A stretch of 34,170 bases of DNA from positions 1-34,170 of the forward strand of contig DXAF01000004.1 of the NCBI GenBank assembly GCA_019117185.1, given 5' to 3'. The stretch is from Candidatus Limosilactobacillus intestinipullorum. GTDB taxonomy: Bacteria; Bacillota; Bacilli; Lactobacillales; Lactobacillaceae. Under the pieces are notes generated by a model. It had not been told where the DNA came from. It was given only the letters and a program-made list of their open reading frames with translations, and did not search any database. Positions 1-6,835 of the stretch are shown here, piece after piece. Each line of letters begins with the position of its first letter. The first letter of the stretch is position 1. Made by a program: the position numbers and the translations under genes.

Positions 1-24
1 ACAGCCTAGCTAAAGTACGAACAG

Positions 25-120
25 CGCAGTACACAAATGGCCTCCAGTGCCCGGCAAATCCGAACGCTGGAGGCCTATTTGTGCTTGCGGGGGTTCGAAG
101 ACGAACTAGCAAGCTAGTTC
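25..120 (+). repeat. Structured intergenic repeat, copy A
   Basis: A roughly 95-base element opens with CGCAGTACACAAA. It then folds into a long hairpin with arms GGCCTCCAG and CTGGAGGCC, extended by CACAAAT and ATTTGTG. It closes with a perfect inverted repeat, GAACTAGC-AA-GCTAGTTC (103-120). A second copy lies on the minus strand at 17012-17120, with the same left end, the same hairpin position and the same GAACTAGCAAGCTA at its right end. The stem bases differ but compensate, which argues that the fold itself is kept. It could be a small transcribed RNA, a terminator-like repeat or a miniature mobile element; the sequence alone does not decide. Confidence 0.7.
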
Positions 121-156
121 TGTCTCACTCCCAAAAATTGTCAAAAATAAAGCAAA

Positions 157-174
157 CTAGTTAGTAACTACTAG
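157..174. promoter_or_regulatory. Candidate operator before the TetR-type gene
   Basis: CTAGT (157-161) and ACTAG (170-174) form an inverted repeat, with a second nested pair AGTT/AACT at 159-169. It sits just upstream of the regulator's possible RBS, where autorepressing TetR proteins often bind. The arms are short, so this is only a suggestion. Confidence 0.25.
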
Positions 175-236
175 AAAGGATCGTGGAACGATTGGTAAAT
201 TAGCACAAACGACAGGACCGTCGCACGGTATACACA

Positions 237-770
237 GTGAATGTCATTAAGGATAGTTTCTTGGAACTTATTCAAGACAACCCCTATTCCAAAATAACGA
301 TTAAAAAGATTTGCCAAACCGCTGATATAGGCCGCTCAACATTCTATTTACATTTTGATTCGATTAATGATGTTTTAAATACCGTTCTTGATGATGCAAT
401 TATGACAACATCACCCGATTACTTTAATATTAATGACTTTAGTATTGATTATCTTAAGGAAAACGAATCGTTAATCCCGGCGTGCCAACGGGTAGGTGCA
501 AACGAAAAGTACCGTAAACTACTTATGGATCCTGATTTAACTGAATATATTGTTGGGCGAATCATGGTTCATGAACGGGGCCGGGTAATTCCAGCAATTC
601 AGAAAAAGACGGGACTTTCCAAAGAAGACGCCGAAACACTATTCCTATACACCCTTCACGGTTCTTTTGCTGTTAACCGCGCTAATCATTTTCGGAAAAA
701 TAACCAATGGTACCATGATGTCCAACTCTTAAATAAATTTACCTTGAATGGGTACCGGGCGCTTAAGTAG
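237..770 (+). CDS. TetR/AcrR-family regulator, N-terminus uncertain, possibly inactivated
   Basis: The protein has a TetR-type helix-turn-helix at its N-terminus: the segment KITIKKICQTADIGRSTFYLHF is followed by a helical ligand-domain region of about 120 residues. TetR proteins usually bind DNA as dimers and repress nearby genes. The first usable start in the open frame is GTG at 237. However, the frame already encodes the family-typical lead-in DRRTVYT at 216-236, and it is open back to a TAG at 201-203. A GAAAGGA sequence lies at 174-180, but the only starts near it (GTG 183, TTG 192) run into that TAG. Either translation starts late and gives a slightly shortened HTH domain, or the gene carries a nonsense mutation. 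Family assignment is good; target genes are unknown. Confidence 0.65.
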   Translation: MNVIKDSFLELIQDNPYSKITIKKICQTADIGRSTFYLHFDSINDVLNTVLDDAIMTTSPDYFNINDFSIDYLKENESLIPACQRVGANEKYRKLLMDPDLTEYIVGRIMVHERGRVIPAIQKKTGLSKEDAETLFLYTLHGSFAVNRANHFRKNNQWYHDVQLLNKFTLNGYRALK

Positions 771-875
771 CAGGTATTATAGTTCGTGCTGAGATTACAG
801 CCGTACAATTTCTACATTCTCCTCACACCCGTCAACATTTGGCACTACTTGCCGTCATTTTCAAGCAAAAAGAGG

Positions 876-920
876 TGGCCTTACCAAGCAAAATGATTGC
901 TTTGGCAAGGCCAACGTGTT
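876..920 (+). terminator. Probable terminator of the TetR-type gene
   Basis: The arms TGGCCTT-a-CCAAGCA and TGC-t-TTGG-c-AAGGCCA form an almost perfect 14-bp stem with a 7-base loop. The following T-run is short and interrupted (cgtgtttt). Confidence 0.5.
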
Positions 921-1203
921 TTAACTATTCAAATTGCCCTTGGTTGCCCCATGACGCACAAATTATTCTTTAGGCCCACAGACGAATGAATTGATTCTCT
1001 CCTTGATCAAACTGTCTTTCGTTTACGAACACCTTGTCAATTATGTATGCGTCGTGCGTAAATCGCTAAACTGTAATCTTTGGTTTAAAAGAAACCGTGG
1101 CAACTAACCCCATTTTAAAGCCTTTTTAGACGTTTTCAAAGCTCCTTATGCAATTCGATGATTATTCATGCAAAATTTTATTTTTAAAAAATAAAATAAA
1201 AGG

Positions 1204-1217
1204 CGGCATAAATGCCG
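1204..1217 (-). terminator. Short terminator hairpin after the nuclease gene
   Basis: On the minus strand CGGC-atttat-GCCG is followed by CCTTTTATTTTATTTT, about 17 bases after the nuclease stop codon. The stem is short but its position and T-rich tail fit intrinsic termination. Confidence 0.5.
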
Positions 1218-1233
1218 TAGTATCAACGTTTAT

Positions 1234-2079
1234 TCATCTTTGCTTTACCCCGCCTGTCATGTAATTTATACTGATATTTCGTTGCACGTTCGGCACGAAC
1301 ACATTAAAAGCCAAACTACCGTCTTTGGAAAGAGCTTCTATGTGGGCCCCAGCCGGGACCAGGCAGTTACCATCATAAATATCAGTTACCCGGTAGCGGA
1401 CCTGTTTCCCCTGGTCTAGCGCCTTACGGACTAAACCTTCATAATAATTTTGCCCCGTTGATGATTGACTCCGTGCTTCATTAGCCCAAGCCGTTTGGGT
1501 AGCGATGTTAGCAGGGTTAGATTCAGAGGCGTCAAAGCCCCGAATTCCACCCACTAGTGCGTACCCTAATAAGTGACCACGATCATACGCATGACTGTAA
1601 CCACCAGTCAGGTTATGAGCTTGTAAGAAGCCAGCTGGCCGCCAGTTGGTTGCCCCATTACCGGTTTCTGTCCGGTTGCGGTACTGGCGACTGGTCCGGT
1701 TTAGCCAGGCATCCCCCCGCCAGGCGCGTCCTTGACTATCCTTAATATTAACTGCATAAGGGGCGCTATTAATGTGAGCATTTAAGCGGGGCTGATTGTT
1801 ATTAACTGTAAAGGCGCCCGCCCCGTTCCAGGTGAGTGGCCCCCCTAGTTGTTTTTGGACGGCTGGCGTTAGAACTACCGCTGCCTGTTCCCTGGTCGGG
1901 GGGACACTCTGCTGGTGGCCACTGGAGTAACTATTACTACTCCCCCACCCGGTCAGGCGTTGAATCCCCTGTTGCAAGGCTGCACTACCTTTAGTCGGCT
2001 GGCTAGCAAAACTGCCGGCCGCTAGTAGCAGGGCGAAAGCAACCACAATGTGCCAAAACTTCTTTTTAAGTCGATACAT
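1234..2079 (-). CDS. Secreted or membrane-anchored DNA/RNA non-specific endonuclease (EndA-like)
   Basis: A 281-residue protein with a basic N-terminus and a single hydrophobic helix (about residues 8-25), indicating export or membrane anchoring. The rest is a beta-beta-alpha-metal (DRGH) nuclease domain. DRGH is at about residues 166-169, with His as the expected general base, followed by the NPANIATQTAWANEA segment that supplies the metal-binding Asn and acidic residues. This is the family of streptococcal EndA and degrades DNA or RNA outside the membrane, for nutrition, competence or extracellular-DNA turnover. I chose ATG at 2079 because AAAGGA lies 8 bases upstream; an upstream in-frame TTG at 2103 has no RBS. 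It stands alone, with its own terminator. Confidence 0.85.
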   Translation of the reverse strand: MYRLKKKFWHIVVAFALLLAAGSFASQPTKGSAALQQGIQRLTGWGSSNSYSSGHQQSVPPTREQAAVVLTPAVQKQLGGPLTWNGAGAFTVNNNQPRLNAHINSAPYAVNIKDSQGRAWRGDAWLNRTSRQYRNRTETGNGATNWRPAGFLQAHNLTGGYSHAYDRGHLLGYALVGGIRGFDASESNPANIATQTAWANEARSQSSTGQNYYEGLVRKALDQGKQVRYRVTDIYDGNCLVPAGAHIEALSKDGSLAFNVFVPNVQRNISINYMTGGVKQR

Positions 2080-2148
2080 TCGTAAAATCCTTTCGTATCT
2101 CAATGATACTTATATTTTACTATATTTAACCGAACAAGTGATCATAAA

Positions 2149-2181
2149 AAATGGCTTGACTTTCAAATCGTCAAACCATTT
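2149..2181 (-). terminator. Terminator of the amino acid permease gene
   Basis: On the minus strand AAATGG-t-TTGAC pairs with GTCAA-g-CCATTT, followed by TTTT, directly after the permease stop codon. Confidence 0.75.
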
Positions 2182-2186
2182 CAATA

Positions 2187-3575
2187 TTATTTAGCAATTG
2201 AAGCATCCCGCTTGAGCTGCCAGCGGAATAGTAACCAGATGATCGCGATGAAGATCACCCCAACAGAGACCGACACCCGCGTATCGGGGTTAAAGAACAT
2301 GAAGATTAAAATTACCGTCAACGCCGCTAAGCTGAAGTAATTATATGCAGGGAATAGTGGCATCTTGAAGGGGTGGTTAACTAGGTCGGCTGCATGTTGC
2401 TTGCGGTAGTTTAATTCGGCAAGCAGAATTACGAACCACGGAACCATCCCCGGTAACACACTTGAGCTGTAGACAATCACGAAGATGTTGCTGGCGTCCT
2501 TGCTAACCATTGATAATAGAGAGTTAACCGCGAAACCAACGAAGATCCAAAAGGCAATCGTGATTACCGCCACGTTTGGCACTACCCGCTTGGAAAGCTT
2601 TCCAAAGAACTTTGGTACCTGCCCATCAATAGCGAGCTTGAAGAGCATCCGGCTGGCGCTGTAAATCCCAGAGTTAGCACCAGAAAGTGCCGCCGTTAAG
2701 ACAACGAAGTTAATAATTCCGGCAGCCCCCGTGATCCCAACTTTCGTAAAGGTTTCAACGAATGGTGAACCAACAGATGCTAACTCGTTCCATGGGTAGA
2801 TGGAGACAATCACGAAGATCGCACCGATGTAGAAAATCAGGATCCGCCAAATAACGGACTTGACAGACTTAACAATTGCGTGCTTCGGGGAAGCCGCTTC
2901 ACCAGCGGTAATCCCGAGCAACTCAATTCCTTGGTATGAACCAGCAATTACTGACATTGAAAACATAAAGCCCATGAAACCGCCGGTAAAGAAGCCCCCA
3001 TGTGTCCACATATTGGAAATCCCCACCGGTTGCCAGTGGTTACCGAGCCCAACCACGATTACGAGCAAACCAAGAATGATCATTGCAATAATCGTTACCA
3101 CTTTAATCATTGCAAACCAGAATTCAAGGCGCCCATAGGCCTTGGCAGAAACCAGGTTGGCAAGCGTTAGCATCACGATAACTACCAATCCAGAGATCCA
3201 ATCCGGTAGTTTTGGCCACCAGTAATTGAGGTACTGACTCATGGCAATAATATCCGAAATCCCGACAATAATAAATTGGAAAATATTACTCCCCTTCGTC
3301 AGGTAACCCGCGAAGGGGTGGATATACTTGTCACCGTAATCAGCAAAGGAGCCGGTCCCAGGGTTGACGTAAATCATTTCACCTAACGCCCGCATTACCC
3401 CGTACAAGACTAAACCAACGAAGGCATATGCCAACAGGACGGATGGCCCGGTCCACTTAATCGTGGAGGTTGCCCCCATGAACAACCCACTCCCAATCGT
3501 TCCACCAATTGCGATCATTTCCATTTGTCCGGGCGTCATCGTCCGTTTTAGTTTGACTTTCTCTTCCATTGCCAT
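2187..3575 (-). CDS. Amino acid permease, APC superfamily (AAT family)
   Basis: A 462-residue integral membrane protein with about 12 hydrophobic segments. Near the N-terminus it has AIGGTIGSGLFMG (residues 22-34), the glycine-rich helix-1 motif that binds the substrate backbone in AAT transporters, and a GEAASP segment in the middle typical of the family. It imports an amino acid with protons across the cell membrane. The overall pattern resembles the AroP, YifK and LysP group, so family membership alone does not give the substrate. The leader upstream (3600-3782) carries a run of Thr codons, which suggests threonine and perhaps serine as substrate; this is inference. The start ATG at 3575 has GAGAGG upstream. 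It is monocistronic, with a terminator immediately downstream. Confidence 0.9.
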   Translation of the reverse strand: MAMEEKVKLKRTMTPGQMEMIAIGGTIGSGLFMGATSTIKWTGPSVLLAYAFVGLVLYGVMRALGEMIYVNPGTGSFADYGDKYIHPFAGYLTKGSNIFQFIIVGISDIIAMSQYLNYWWPKLPDWISGLVVIVMLTLANLVSAKAYGRLEFWFAMIKVVTIIAMIILGLLVIVVGLGNHWQPVGISNMWTHGGFFTGGFMGFMFSMSVIAGSYQGIELLGITAGEAASPKHAIVKSVKSVIWRILIFYIGAIFVIVSIYPWNELASVGSPFVETFTKVGITGAAGIINFVVLTAALSGANSGIYSASRMLFKLAIDGQVPKFFGKLSKRVVPNVAVITIAFWIFVGFAVNSLLSMVSKDASNIFVIVYSSSVLPGMVPWFVILLAELNYRKQHAADLVNHPFKMPLFPAYNYFSLAALTVILIFMFFNPDTRVSVSVGVIFIAIIWLLFRWQLKRDASIAK

Positions 3576-3599
3576 ACTAAACTACCTCTCTTTCTCTAC

Positions 3600-3728
3600 A
3601 AAAAAACTACCCAAAACACCGGGACCACGGATGCCTATCAATCGGCAAATGTGGTTGAAGTTTTGGATAGCTGTTAATTTACAGTATTCAAGGAATGTTA
3701 AATAATCCCCAACCACATGTTAGATTGG
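3600..3728 (-). promoter_or_regulatory. Transcription attenuator (leader RNA) of the permease gene
   Basis: On the minus strand three pairings compete. The terminator is CTATCCAAAAC (3670-3660) with GTTTTGGGTAG (3617-3607), 11 bp including one G-U, followed at once by seven Ts (3606-3600); an inner ACCAC/GTGGT stem lies inside it. The antiterminator is ATGTGGTTG (3718-3710) with CAACCACAT (3657-3649), helped by GGAT/ATCC, and it consumes part of the terminator's 5' arm. The anti-antiterminator is CCAATC (3728-3723, the last two sense codons of the leader peptide) with GGTTGG (3714-3709). A ribosome stalled at the late Thr codons would cover CCAATC and free the antiterminator. A ribosome at the stop codon would cover the antiterminator arm and allow termination. 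No T-box sequence is present. Confidence 0.75.
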
Positions 3729-3782
3729 TGTGGCTGTGGTGGAGGTGTAACTAAGTGGTAAATTCAAAACTAATGATTGCAT
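3720..3782 (-). CDS. Threonine-rich leader peptide of the permease gene
   Basis: A 20-codon open frame reads MQSLVLNLPLSYTSTTATPI and stop. Its RBS is strong: GGAGG lies 8 bases before the ATG. Four of residues 13-18 are threonine (codons ACC, ACC, ACA, ACA). The stop codon lies directly before the antiterminator arm. The length, codon bias and position relative to the stems match classical attenuator leader peptides. It probably has no function as a protein; its translation is the sensor. It would be missed by gene finders because of its size. Confidence 0.75.
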   Translation of the reverse strand: MQSLVLNLPLSYTSTTATPI

Positions 3783-3816
3783 TGTCGTTTCCTCCGTTTC
3801 CTTTTAATATGTTATT

Positions 3817-3845
3817 AGAATACTATGAGAATATGAGAAAAGCAA
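3817..3845 (-). promoter_or_regulatory. Promoter of the leader peptide and permease
   Basis: On the minus strand TTGCTT (3845-3840) and TATTCT (3822-3817) are 17 bases apart. They place the transcription start near 3810, roughly 28 bases before the leader peptide ATG. Confidence 0.6.
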
Positions 3846-3849
3846 GTAT

Positions 3850-4782
3850 TTATCCCAAATTATTTAATTTTTTCTTAAATGGCGATCGGTAAGTAAGCGC
3901 TATGATCGCTGCTATAACAATACTTAATGGCCACGTAATAGAATGGGATTTATTTCCTGCTTGTGGTAGGCGCGGTTGCCTATTTAGATTCTCCTCATCT
4001 TTGAGTTTCTTGAGCGGCTCCTGAAGTTGTTTTAATTTGGCACCAAGTTGGTCACTTGAATTGCCGACCAAATGACTAGCCTCGGGCGGGTCAACCGGGT
4101 GCTGGGCGTCGGCGTTAGTAGTCGGCTGTTCACTATTTAAGCTGGCAGGCAGCTCGCTACCCGGCTCAGGCACAGCAGGACGGGCTTTCTTTTGGATCAG
4201 TAAGTGATAAACCTGGTTGCCCGTGCCGGTTAGGATCTTGAAACTCTCGGGTAGTGAAATTTGGTTAACGTATTCCCAACCGGCCGGTGCTTTAGGCAAG
4301 TTGACAGTTCCCTGACCATTAGCCGACTTGGTGACGACGCGCCGGTAACCCGTGTCCGCAATGTCATCCAGTGAAAAGGTGATGGTTGCGTCAGCTTGAT
4401 CCCCTTGCTGGATGGCCCGGTAAGTAAATTTAACCTGATTGGTCGGGGGCGCCGTACCAACGACTTTTGCCGGTAGGTAAGGCGTCGATGGACAATAACC
4501 ATCAAAAAATGGCGGAAAGTACTCTGGCCAAACCATTACCGAATGCCCTTTTCCCCCATGATTGACCGGAATAGGCCGCTGGTAGATAACCGTTCTATGT
4601 CCATTATGGGGGTTGATGACCGTTATTTCCCGGCAATCGTTGATCCGCTGGTTAACCGTCATCGTCGTATTATTTACTGGTGAAGTGTTTGGCTGGCGCG
4701 TGGCGAATGCCCCTTCCCCCACAGATAGGATAATGAAGGTAGTTGCAGCAGTTAGGATGACTCTCAGTGAACTAGTTCTCAT
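3850..4782 (-). CDS. Wall-anchored surface protein with a Mub-like domain and LPQAG tail
   Basis: A 310-residue protein with an N-terminal signal peptide (hydrophobic to about residue 27). Residues 43-200 resemble mucus-binding (Mub B2/MucBP-type) modules, with segments such as WPEYFPPFFDGY and AKVVGTAPP followed by a beta-rich part. A hydrophilic Pro/Glu/Gln stretch and a short Leu/Lys heptad-like region (LGAKLKQLQEPLKKLKDEE) follow. The C-terminus has LPQAG at about 272-276, a hydrophobic helix and a KKK tail, which is a sortase-type sorting signal with Ala in place of the usual Thr. It probably sits on the cell wall and may bind mucus or another host ligand. Two cysteines (NDCREI and GYCPS) could form a disulfide within the module. 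RBS GAGGAG is 7 bases from the ATG. Anchoring is uncertain because of the LPQAG variant. Confidence 0.7.
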   Translation of the reverse strand: MRTSSLRVILTAATTFIILSVGEGAFATRQPNTSPVNNTTMTVNQRINDCREITVINPHNGHRTVIYQRPIPVNHGGKGHSVMVWPEYFPPFFDGYCPSTPYLPAKVVGTAPPTNQVKFTYRAIQQGDQADATITFSLDDIADTGYRRVVTKSANGQGTVNLPKAPAGWEYVNQISLPESFKILTGTGNQVYHLLIQKKARPAVPEPGSELPASLNSEQPTTNADAQHPVDPPEASHLVGNSSDQLGAKLKQLQEPLKKLKDEENLNRQPRLPQAGNKSHSITWPLSIVIAAIIALTYRSPFKKKLNNLG

Positions 4783-4849
4783 ACCGATTCTCCTCGTAAT
4801 TAAATAGTCTTCACTTAATAAATACGGGAGATAATGCTAACTACACTAA

Positions 4850-4892
4850 AAAGCAGCTGGGAAACTTGTCATAGAGTTTCTTCCCAGCTGCT
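4850..4892 (-). terminator. Terminator of the DXS-like gene
   Basis: AAGCAGCTGGGAA and its complement form a long stem with a short loop. On the minus strand it ends in TTTTT, just after the dxs-like stop codon. Confidence 0.85.
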
Positions 4893-4898
4893 TGACTA

Positions 4899-6674
4899 TT
4901 ATAATGAGTGAATGACTTTTTCAATGTCATCAACAATTTGTTTTGGCGTGAGGTGGTACCACTCGTAGAGAACTTCGAGCGGAACATTATCTGCAAACTC
5001 ACGCGGTGCGCCAAAGTTTAGGACCTTCATTGGGGTCGGACCGTAATAACGGTCGATGGTCTCGCCAAAGCCCCCACTAAGGTTACCATCCTCAAGAGTC
5101 ACCACTACATCATGGTTTTCGGATAAGTGGTGAAGCACTTCGGCGTCAATCCCGGTTAAGGACTTCGGGTTGATCAGGGTTGCATCCACGTTTAGTTTCT
5201 TTTGAAGTTCAGCACAGACCTTTTGACCTAGTTCCCAGAAGTCACCCACGGCCATGATTGCAACCTCACTACCATGGTGGGCAATATCATACTTGATGTT
5301 ACTGTAATCATCCTGGGTCGCCTTACCATGGAGTAATGGCTTTTCTGGTTCCCGGATGACGACTGGTTGGTCCGTTTGCTTAATGGCCCACCGTAACATT
5401 GACAGTAATTCTTCAACGTTCGTTGGTGCTAAATATTCAATGTTTGGTAGGTCGCTGATCATTGAAATGTCAAAGGACCCTTGGTGGGTAGCCGATTCCG
5501 TGGCAATTGTCCCACCACGGACAATCATCACTACCGGCGCATCGTTTAAAGCCATATCATGGATTAACTGGTCATACGCCCGTTGCAAAAAGGTCGCATT
5601 TTGGAAGACAATCGGCCGGGCACCCGCAACTGCCATCGCTACAGCAGTACTGATGCAGTCTTGTTCAGCAATGCCAACGTCATAGTAACGGTTAGGATGC
5701 TTGGCCTGGAACTTCTTTAAGTTAAAGACGCCCGGAATGGCAGCGTTCATCGCTACTACCGGTTCCCCAGCATCAATTTGCCGGTCTAGCTCATCTAGGA
5801 TTGCATCGCTATAGTTTTCACCTTGTCCCGGGTGCTTATCCTTACCGGTCTTCAGGTCAAATGGCTGACGCCAGTGGTAAAGCATCTTCTCTTCTTCGGC
5901 GGGTTGGTAGCCCTTGCCCTTTTGCGTGTTAACGTGTAAGACGATTGGGTGATCAATGTCTTTAACGTCTTTGAAGGCCGCAATCATGGCCTTAAGGTCA
6001 TTACCATCTTTAATGTAACGATAGTCAAGGCCCATGAACTTAAAGATATTATTTGCGGACTGACCATCCGTGGCGCGCAGTTCCTTCAGGCCCTTGTACA
6101 GGCCTCCCTGGTCTTCATCAATTGACATCTGGTTATCATTGACCACGATAATAAGGTTGGAATTAAGTTTAGCGGCGTTGTTCAACCCTTCGAAGGCCAA
6201 GCCACCACTCAGTGAGCCGTCACCAATTACCGCAACAATATTGTCTTTAGAATCGGGCTTCATGAGGTCGCGGGCTTGGGCCAACCCGACCGCAAGTGAA
6301 ATTGAGGTTGAAGTGTGGCCAATTTCGAAGAAGTCATGGTTACTTTCCTCAGGTGAGGTAAAACCAGAAACGTCTTCATAATGATCCGGATCCAAGAAAC
6401 CAAGCTTACGGCCGGTCAACATTTTATGCGGGTAGCTTTGGTGTGAAACATCCCAGATTAACTTGTCGTGGGGGGAATTAAAGACATAGTGGTAAGCAAT
6501 CGTTAATTCCATGATCCCAAGGTTAGGACCAACGTGCCCACCAATTGCCGAATCACGCTCTAAAACAAGGTGCCGCATTTCACGTGCCAGTTGCTTTAGT
6601 TCATCAAGTGACATCCCCTTTATGTCTGCCGGTTCGTTCACTTCATTTAATAGATAATCTGGATGCCGATTCAT
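4899..6674 (-). CDS. dxs: 1-deoxy-D-xylulose-5-phosphate synthase-like, TPP-dependent
   Basis: A 591-residue transketolase-superfamily enzyme with DXS hallmarks. GGHVGPNLG (45-53) and IWDVSHQSYPHKMLTGR (73-89) form the active-site entrance. GDGSLSGG (151-158) through NDNQ (179-182) is the thiamine diphosphate and Mg binding motif. The middle pyrimidine-binding domain contains DVGIAEQ, which carries the catalytic Glu. The family condenses pyruvate and glyceraldehyde 3-phosphate to DXP. DXP feeds isoprenoid, thiamine and pyridoxal synthesis; lactobacilli make isoprenoids through mevalonate, and no other MEP gene is nearby. Here it may serve thiamine or another pathway, or have a different carbonyl substrate. 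RBS AAAGGAG is upstream of the ATG. It is slightly shorter than the usual 620 residues. Confidence 0.85.
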   Translation of the reverse strand: MNRHPDYLLNEVNEPADIKGMSLDELKQLAREMRHLVLERDSAIGGHVGPNLGIMELTIAYHYVFNSPHDKLIWDVSHQSYPHKMLTGRKLGFLDPDHYEDVSGFTSPEESNHDFFEIGHTSTSISLAVGLAQARDLMKPDSKDNIVAVIGDGSLSGGLAFEGLNNAAKLNSNLIIVVNDNQMSIDEDQGGLYKGLKELRATDGQSANNIFKFMGLDYRYIKDGNDLKAMIAAFKDVKDIDHPIVLHVNTQKGKGYQPAEEEKMLYHWRQPFDLKTGKDKHPGQGENYSDAILDELDRQIDAGEPVVAMNAAIPGVFNLKKFQAKHPNRYYDVGIAEQDCISTAVAMAVAGARPIVFQNATFLQRAYDQLIHDMALNDAPVVMIVRGGTIATESATHQGSFDISMISDLPNIEYLAPTNVEELLSMLRWAIKQTDQPVVIREPEKPLLHGKATQDDYSNIKYDIAHHGSEVAIMAVGDFWELGQKVCAELQKKLNVDATLINPKSLTGIDAEVLHHLSENHDVVVTLEDGNLSGGFGETIDRYYGPTPMKVLNFGAPREFADNVPLEVLYEWYHLTPKQIVDDIEKVIHSL

Positions 6675-6835
6675 CTACCGCCACTCCTTTGCATATTGTT
6701 TTCACTAGTAATCTCTTAACATTTTACCACTTTTCACAAGCTGGCGGAAACTAGGCATCCCCAAATTGACGAACTGGCCAGATTTCGATACCATTAGCAT
6801 TAGCAATTAATTATTGAAGTAAGGGGCAAGCGACC

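Larger units (their letters stand above)
771..1233. other. Intergenic stretch without a recognisable gene
   Basis: About 460 bases between the TetR-type gene and the nuclease gene. Apart from a hairpin at 876-913 and the nuclease terminator near 1204-1217, I see no open frame with an RBS and no recognisable RNA. The part from 930 to 1110 has no protein similarity that I can recognise in any frame and may be decayed sequence. Confidence 0.5.

Noticed and set aside
3600..3720. T-box riboswitch before the permease
   Set aside because: No AGGGTGGnACCGCG-like antiterminator bulge or stem I specifier loop is present; the leader peptide with competing stems explains the region better.
4613..4807. 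Plus-strand open frame over the surface protein gene
   Set aside because: Antisense shadow with no RBS and no recognisable domain; the minus-strand gene has signal peptide and sorting signal.
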